This document shows, piece by piece, positions 59,400-64,000 of a stretch of 64,000 nucleotides of DNA. The translations under genes were made by a program, and so were the position numbers. The notes beneath the pieces are model-generated. The model did no database searches and had not been told where the DNA came from. It saw only the letters and a list, made by a program, of their open reading frames with translations. The stretch lies in NCBI GenBank assembly GCA_027563935.2, contig CM050449.1:79329178-79393177 (forward strand), read 5' to 3'. The DNA is from Costus lasius (taxonomy: Eukaryota; Streptophyta; Magnoliopsida; Zingiberales; Costaceae). The number at the start of each line of letters is the position of its first letter. Position 1 is the stretch's first letter.

Positions 59400-59431
59400 A
59401 GGACAAGCAAAGATTTAAGTCGAGGAGTATT

Positions 59432-61012
59432 TGATACCTTGAATTTTAGTAGTGATTTTTACTATTATTCCATGATGAATTTAGGCCTATTTTAATGATT
59501 TCACACTCCTTTAAGACTTATTTAGTTAAAAGCTTCAGAATCTTCACTTTTCGTCTGTCTTATTGAATTTCAAGTAAAATCACCCAATTTTGAAGCCTTT
59601 TTGAAGAATCTAAAAGCATGGGGTGATTCCTTATGAGAAGACGAAGCTGCCCGTAAAATTTGGGCTCAATCGGAGCCTTCTCTGGACTTCACGGCCAGGT
59701 GAACCCCGTGGGGTTCACCCGTGATCTTGCCAAAGGAAGGATTTCAGCACGCATGTCACTGCCTGGTGAACCCAGCAGGGTTCACCGATGATGTCGAGAT
59801 TTCTGAAAGCTACCGCACACTTCACTGGCAGATGAATCCCATGGGGTTCACCGTGATCTCATCTGAAGATACCTGCACAGAAGTACGCCGAGAATTTCAC
59901 TGGTAGGTGAACCCCACGGGGTTCACCTGTGATTATTTCGCAACAAAAGAGCTCCGAGCACTTCACCACCTGGTGAACCCCGCGCGTGAAGGCATCGGAA
60001 CAGCACTACCTCCACTTGGTCTTTCGCTGATTCCCGGTTCGATTCAACTCCAAATTCAGCAAGTGAGAATTTTTTGGAAAGTTGACTCGAAGATTAATAG
60101 ATGGAATATAAAAGCCCTAATTTCTGTGACCTAATCATCGAGCAATCAGGCGACGAAGCGGCTAGGGCGGAAGTCGACAGCGAACAGGCGACTTTGGGGC
60201 GATTTTCGGAGATTCGAGTGTCAGAACTCAACAATACTTGGTTATTCCATTTGGTTTATCGTCTCTTCCCTCTTAGAAACCTTTTCCAGTGATTTTCCTA
60301 TGATTAAAGAGAGATTTTTGAGCGTTGTGACGATGGTTATAGCGTAAACCTATTTTCAGGGCTAGGTTGAGGCCCTCTGACGATTTTTGTTTGCAACTCA
60401 TGTATTAACTTTGCTATTTGGATCATATCTTAAGCATATTTCACTTGATGCACTTATTTCTTGATTTATACTTTGGCCAAGTATTATCATGGTATATTGG
60501 TTACGGTTCATAACGAGAGTAGGACCGTAACGACCGAACCACTATGTGAATCTTGTGAAGGCTTGACGCGAAAGTGCTTTCCCTTCGCTCGAGGATCTAT
60601 AATCTACCATGGAACCCATTGGGTTTGTCGAAAACGGTCCACCGCGAAAGTAGGAGACGTTCTAGGCAAACACCGAGGTGTTCACTCGAAAGAGGGCACC
60701 TTCGTACAATAGGGTAGATTCCTTATGCGGACCTGTAAATCCAAATAACCGTTAGTTATTTCATAGCGCATATAAGATTGTCAGAGTGGTGGAAACCTTT
60801 GCCCTGATATTCTCTCTGATACATTTTCCCTGCCTAGTTGTTTGATTTCTTGCTTACGATTTCGCTTAATTTTAGTTTTTAAAGTTCTAAAAACCACGAT
60901 TCGATTAACTTGGATTCTAAAAAATTAGACTTTCTAGTACTCACCTTGCTCCCCGTGGGATCGATATCTTTTGTATTACTGTGATATTTTCGTGCACTTG
61001 CGGATAGTGTCA
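59432..61012 (+). repeat. Ath2 3' LTR
   Basis: It is colinear with 8737-10298. It holds palindrome units at 59698-59719, 59765-59786, 59831-59852 (arms decayed) and 59906-59927, and a half unit at 59972-59985. TATAAAAG lies at 60107-60114. It ends GATAGTGTCA and is followed by GCTTG. Confidence 0.88.
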
Positions 61013-62553
61013 GCTTGTCTAGTCAACAAGTCAATCTCACATGCGAGAGGTTTGCATTGATCCTTAGACTTGAAGTGTTCATGTCTAGATTTGATGATGG
61101 ATGTGTTTTGATGCAGTCTTATGTCTCTCCGTAAATGAGAGACCAAAATGATTGTCATTGGGCATATCATAAGTCACATAGAGACATGAATGACCAATAG
61201 TAGGATTTGCCCCTTCCATTAATTGGAAGTATGATATCCACTTTGGGGCGCCCCACCTCATTGGTGCATGATGGGAATGTATGGCCATACTATTTGAGTC
61301 ATGACCAATAGATTGGATTAATAAACTTGAGACTAATCCAATGGCAGGATATAAGTTTAGGTAAAGGGATAAATGATGCATAGGAACCCTCATTGCTTGT
61401 TTAGGAGTTGTTGCCATATGACTTAAGTCTAATGACATGGGTAGTAGTGATGTGTTGCTAGATACCTATCACTACTTATGATGATCTATCATCATTGCAA
61501 TCGTCATTTGGATCCTACGGGGTCACACGCAATAGATTCTTGACATTGCATTAATCAGAAGCCTTATGATCAAGTTATTTGATAGCTTGGATCTATTTGG
61601 AAGATTTCATCAGCGCCAATGGGCCTGATGAGTTGGAAGAGTGTTATTGGAGCCAAATTCAATTTATGGCAGGTTGACCCGAAATTGACCATGGTTGGTC
61701 ACATTTGAATTAGGGTTGCATTGGATTGGATATAATGGCTTAATCAACCCATGTAATGAATTTTGGGCTAGCTCATTACCCAATGAGGCCCAATAACTAG
61801 TTATCATGAAGAGAGAATTGGCTTAAAAGGGTATAATGGGGAGAAATTAACCCCATTGGCGCCCAAGGGGTATAATGGGGCAAGGATGGTGCCTAATGCT
61901 TCATTAGGAAGCTTTTGGTGCCTAGCCTTTCAACCATTGATGGTATGCTTGCCTCTATGGCAAGACTTGGGGCTGATATGGCTCAAGAACTTTTATGGAA
62001 AGGTCTTAGGCGCATATGGATGGAGGGGTGAAGTTTATGGTAAAGTCTTGGAGACTTACCTTACTCAAAACCCTAATTCCTCCCAAACCCTAAACCCTAG
62101 CCGAATTCACCCTAATGACTTGCGCCCACCTCCTCTTGCTAAACCGCTTCTTGCATCTATAAAATAGATGCATGCGTGAGCCTTGTGGACTTCTTCCTTG
62201 GCATGAGTAAGAAGAACAAGGGCAAGAGTAACATAGTGGTGGCGCAACCTCTCTTCCTCCTTGAAGCCGCAAGCCTTCTTCTCCTTCTTCTCCTCTTGGC
62301 GCAACTTGGAGAAGGGCTTGGTGGTGACATTTCTTCTTCCTCTTCCAAAGGGCCGAAACTCATCCTCTTCCTCTTTTATTGGAGTAAAGAGGACAAGGAG
62401 TTGGCAGAATCTTCCCTTGCACTTGGCGCAACTTCCTTGAAGGTGGCGCAAGTGAAGTGAAGAAACCCTGAAGGCTTGGTGCAAGCCTTGGGAAGAGAAT
62501 CAAGCCTTCAGGGTTTCTTCACTTCAGGGTTTCTTCACTTCAGGGTTTCTTCA
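61013..62553 (+). repeat. solo LTR, right part
   Basis: This continues the copia LTR begun at 8413. The GATGTGTTGCTAGATACC block near 61448 is shared with the other copia LTRs. CTATAAAATAG at 62157-62167 is a likely TATA box. The region after it is rich in GGCGCAA phrases, like the Cop2 LTR, so these two are related. No real gene is seen, although short frames exist on both strands near 62100-62480. Confidence 0.82.
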
Positions 62554-62554
62554 C
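62457..62554 (+). repeat. inverted repeat and triplicated 16-mer at solo LTR end
   Basis: A perfect 21-base inverted repeat has arms at 62457-62477 and 62502-62522. The second arm overlaps the first of three identical tandem copies of TTCAGGGTTTCTTCAC (62507-62522, 62523-62538, 62539-62554). The last base of the third copy is the first base of the target duplication. Confidence 0.9.
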
Positions 62555-62558
62555 TGAG

Positions 62559-63516
62559 GTGCCATTGTCCACCATTCTAGAGGTTGATATATTTGATGTC
62601 TGGGGGATTGATTTCATGGGACCCTTTCCATCTTCTGGAGGTAACAAATACATACTTGTGGCAGTAGATTATGTTTCAAAGTGGGTTGAAGCTCTTGCTT
62701 CTCCTACTAATGATTCCAAAGTTGTTGTTAAACTGTTTAAAAAGATTTATCTTTCCAAGGTTTGGGACACCCCGAGTAGTGATTAGTGATAGAGACTCAC
62801 ATTTCATAGAGCATAAGTTCTCTGCCTTGCTTAGAAAGTGTGGGGTAAATCATAGAGTTGCAATACCTTATCACCCCCAAACAAGTGGACAAGTTGAGAT
62901 ATCAAACAGAGAAATAAAGGGAATTTTGGAAAAGACAGTGTCACGCACAAGAAAAGATTGAGCATTCAAACTTGATGATGCACTGTGGGCCTACCAGACT
63001 GCTTTTAAAACACCAATAGGTATGTCTCCTTTTCAATTGGTTTATGGTAAATCTTGTCATTTACCTGTAGAGCTAGAGCATAAGGCGTTCTAGGCAATCA
63101 AAGCACTCAACTTTGACTTAAAGAACGCGGGTGAAAAAATGAGGTTACAATTGAACGAGATAGACGAGATTAGACTCTCCGCTTACGAAAATGCAAGAAT
63201 TTATAAAGAGAGGACTAAAAGGTGGAATGATCGACATATTTTTAGGAGGGAATTCCAACTAGGTGACTTTGTTCTTTTGTTCAATTCTTGATTGAGGCTT
63301 TTTCCTATAAAACTTAAGTCTCGATGGTTTGGCCCTTTTTAGGTAAAGAAGACTTACCCCTACGGAGCTGTGGACATATGGAGTGAAGAAATAGGAGAGT
63401 TTAAGGTTAACGGTCAAAGATTGAAGCATTATTATCAAGAAGAACTGATTGAAGAAAAGGATAAATTCTATCTTGATGAACCACGATCAAATCCGAGTGC
63501 AGAACGGTCAAGCTAA
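62559..63516 (+). pseudogene. Ath1 integrase core and C-terminus
   Basis: The Athila-type integrase reads [26 protein letters not shown], then [12 protein letters not shown] frameshift near 62745 follows, then [33 protein letters not shown], and a C-terminal part with [16 protein letters not shown]. The first Asp (GID), second Asp (ISD) and Glu (QVE) of the catalytic triad can be seen. Stops interrupt near 62959 and 63091 (both Trp codons in relatives), near 63289 (Arg) and near 63341. The frame ends in TAA at 63514-63516. Integrase inserts the DNA copy into the genome. This copy is inactive. Confidence 0.87.
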
Positions 63517-63536
63517 TGACCTTTAAATTAGCGCTT

Positions 63537-63554
63537 CTTGGGAGGCAACCCAAG
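63537..63554 (+). promoter_or_regulatory. post-ORF hairpin, Ath1 copy
   Basis: CTTGGGAGGCAACCCAAG begins 20 bases after the pol stop and is preceded by TTAGCGCTT, as in the other elements. Confidence 0.82.
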
Positions 63555-64000
63555 CACTCTTTCTTTAGTACATTCTCTTTTATTTTACTTGGTTTTTATT
63601 CTTTGCCATTAGAACTGATTTTCCTTCTCTTTTTGTAGGTAAAATTATTTTTTGGTGTAAATTACGGCACTACCATAATGAAAATTATGGTGCCGTATTT
63701 CTAACCATATTTGAACAGAAGGTTTTGATGTAATTACGGCACTGCCGTAAGTATTTTTACGAGCTATAATTTTGCTCCAAAATCAACCCGAGAATTTTTA
63801 GCAAAATACGGCAGTGCCGTAACCCTTTTTGCGGTGCCAGAATTTTGATCAATTTTTTACCAGAAAATTTTTTTGCGGCACTACCGTATTATTCTGACTG
63901 CCGTTTTATCCAATTTGTCTAAATTACGGCACTGTCGTAATAAAAGTCACGGCTGTATTTTCCTAAAGTGCATGAATCCTCAACTGTTTTTGGGATTTCT
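63555..64000 (+). other. Ath1 3' noncoding region with TACGGCA-type palindromes
   Basis: No gene is seen. Palindromes include TTACGGCACTGCCGTAA at 63734-63750, TACGGCAGTGCCGTA at 63807-63821, and a longer interrupted inverted repeat at about 63663-63698. Decayed versions lie near 63873-63890 and 63924-63940. The same type of motif occurs in the Ath3 LTRs. The window ends before any Ath1 3' LTR can be recognised. Confidence 0.75.

Larger units (their letters stand above)
8737..61012 (+). mobile_element. Ath2, Athila-like element lacking RT and integrase
   Basis: LTRs lie at 8737-10298 and 59432-61012 (TGATACCTTG to GATAGTGTCA), flanked by ACTTG and GCTTG. In order, the internal part holds an Athila primer site, broken gag (10464-11248, resuming at 18295-18510), a short protease-tail frame (37623-37823), a hairpin, an ATHILA ORF-1-like gene (38536-40030), a noncoding tail with hairpins, and the region before the 3' LTR (59400-59431). 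No RT, RNase H or integrase sequence belongs to it, so it was probably non-autonomous. Three insertions split it: Ath3, the Cop2/Cop3/Cop4 stack and the Cop5/Cop6 stack. Part of gag and protease was also lost around Cop2. Confidence 0.85.
8413..62553 (+). mobile_element. solo Ty1/copia LTR inserted in Ath1 and split by Ath2
   Basis: The left piece (8413-8736) starts TGTTAGTGTATATGC and the right piece (61013-62553) ends in TTCTTCA. The flanking duplication is CTGAG on both sides (8408-8412 and 62554-62558). No internal copia sequence exists, so this is a solo LTR of about 1.86 kb, the usual product of recombination between the two LTRs of one element. It is similar in layout to the other copia LTRs here, for example the GATGTGTTGCTAGATACC stretch near 61450. 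It carries a TATA-like CTATAAAATAG at 62157-62167. Ath2 lies inside it. Confidence 0.85.
6156..64000 (+). mobile_element. Ath1, Athila-like Ty3/gypsy element, host of the whole nest
   Basis: Ath1 is present in two pieces, 6156-8412 and 62554 to the window end. The left piece starts in the protease C-terminal part (its gag and 5' LTR are missing) and covers RT, RNase H and the first half of the integrase zinc finger. The right piece holds the integrase core, the integrase C-terminus, and a noncoding tail with palindromes. The break is a clean insertion: CTGAG ends the left piece (8408-8412) and begins the right piece (62554-62558). Removing the insert rejoins the pol frame in phase. Many stops and frameshifts show it is the oldest layer. 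Confidence 0.88.

Noticed and set aside
59698..59985. regularly spaced palindromes resembling a CRISPR array
   Set aside because: The spacers are conserved between the two LTRs, the units lie inside an LTR of a plant element, and there are no cas genes.
62107..62484. overlapping short frames on both strands near the solo LTR TATA box
   Set aside because: They lie in U5 of a copia LTR and the low-complexity, Ser/Leu- and Arg/Lys-rich products look like chance.

Overview
The window is a stack of nested LTR retrotransposons from a plant nuclear genome. The evidence is Ty1/copia polyproteins primed by initiator-Met-type tRNA sites, plus Athila-type Ty3/gypsy elements with TGGCGCCGTTGCCGGGGA-type primer sites and an ATHILA ORF-1-like gene. 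I recognise no intact host gene, tRNA, rRNA, CRISPR or bacterial feature. The species cannot be told from the sequence. The setting looks like repeat-rich heterochromatin of an angiosperm. I use local names: Cop = Ty1/copia element, Ath = Athila-like element.

Layout. Positions 1-640 are unassigned. Cop1 (641-5783, minus) is a copia element cut off inside gag, and its reading frame runs into a host-like segment (5784-6155). Ath1, an old Athila element on the plus strand, starts inside its protease at about 6156. Its pol is interrupted at 8412 and resumes at 62554. Everything between sits inside it. A solo copia LTR (8413-8736 plus 61013-62553) entered Ath1 with target duplication CTGAG. Ath2 (8737-61012) entered that LTR. 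Inside Ath2 are three separate insertions. Ath3 (11249-18294, duplication GACAT) is a non-autonomous Athila relative. Cop2 is an LTR remnant (18510-19447 and 37240-37622) that carries Cop3 (19448-37239), which carries Cop4 (21133-30350, duplication CAATC). Cop5 (41278-59399, duplication AGGAC) carries Cop6 (45963-55045, duplication AACTC). The deepest chain is Ath1 > solo LTR > Ath2 > Cop2 > Cop3 > Cop4, six layers.

Activity. Cop4 is the only element with everything intact: two LTRs, primer site, purine tract, duplication and an uninterrupted 1294-residue gag-pol. Cop6 is almost intact, with one single-base frameshift. Cop3 has five in-frame stops, Cop5 has two frameshifts and a lost start codon, and Ath1 and Ath2 are heavily decayed. 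Decay tracks nesting depth, as expected. Ath2 and Ath3 carry no reverse transcriptase or integrase and would need enzymes from an autonomous Athila relative. Ath3 nevertheless keeps an open 453-codon acidic reading frame.

Beyond the gene content, the noncoding parts of the Athila elements carry several structured signals. These are a 21-base hairpin with compensatory changes in four copies, a CTTGGGAGGCAACCCAAG hairpin just after the last codon in three elements, and two families of short palindrome arrays. One of these arrays, in the Ath2 LTRs, shows deletions falling on the palindromes. All comparisons were made by eye within the window. Difference counts are approximate and no database was searched.
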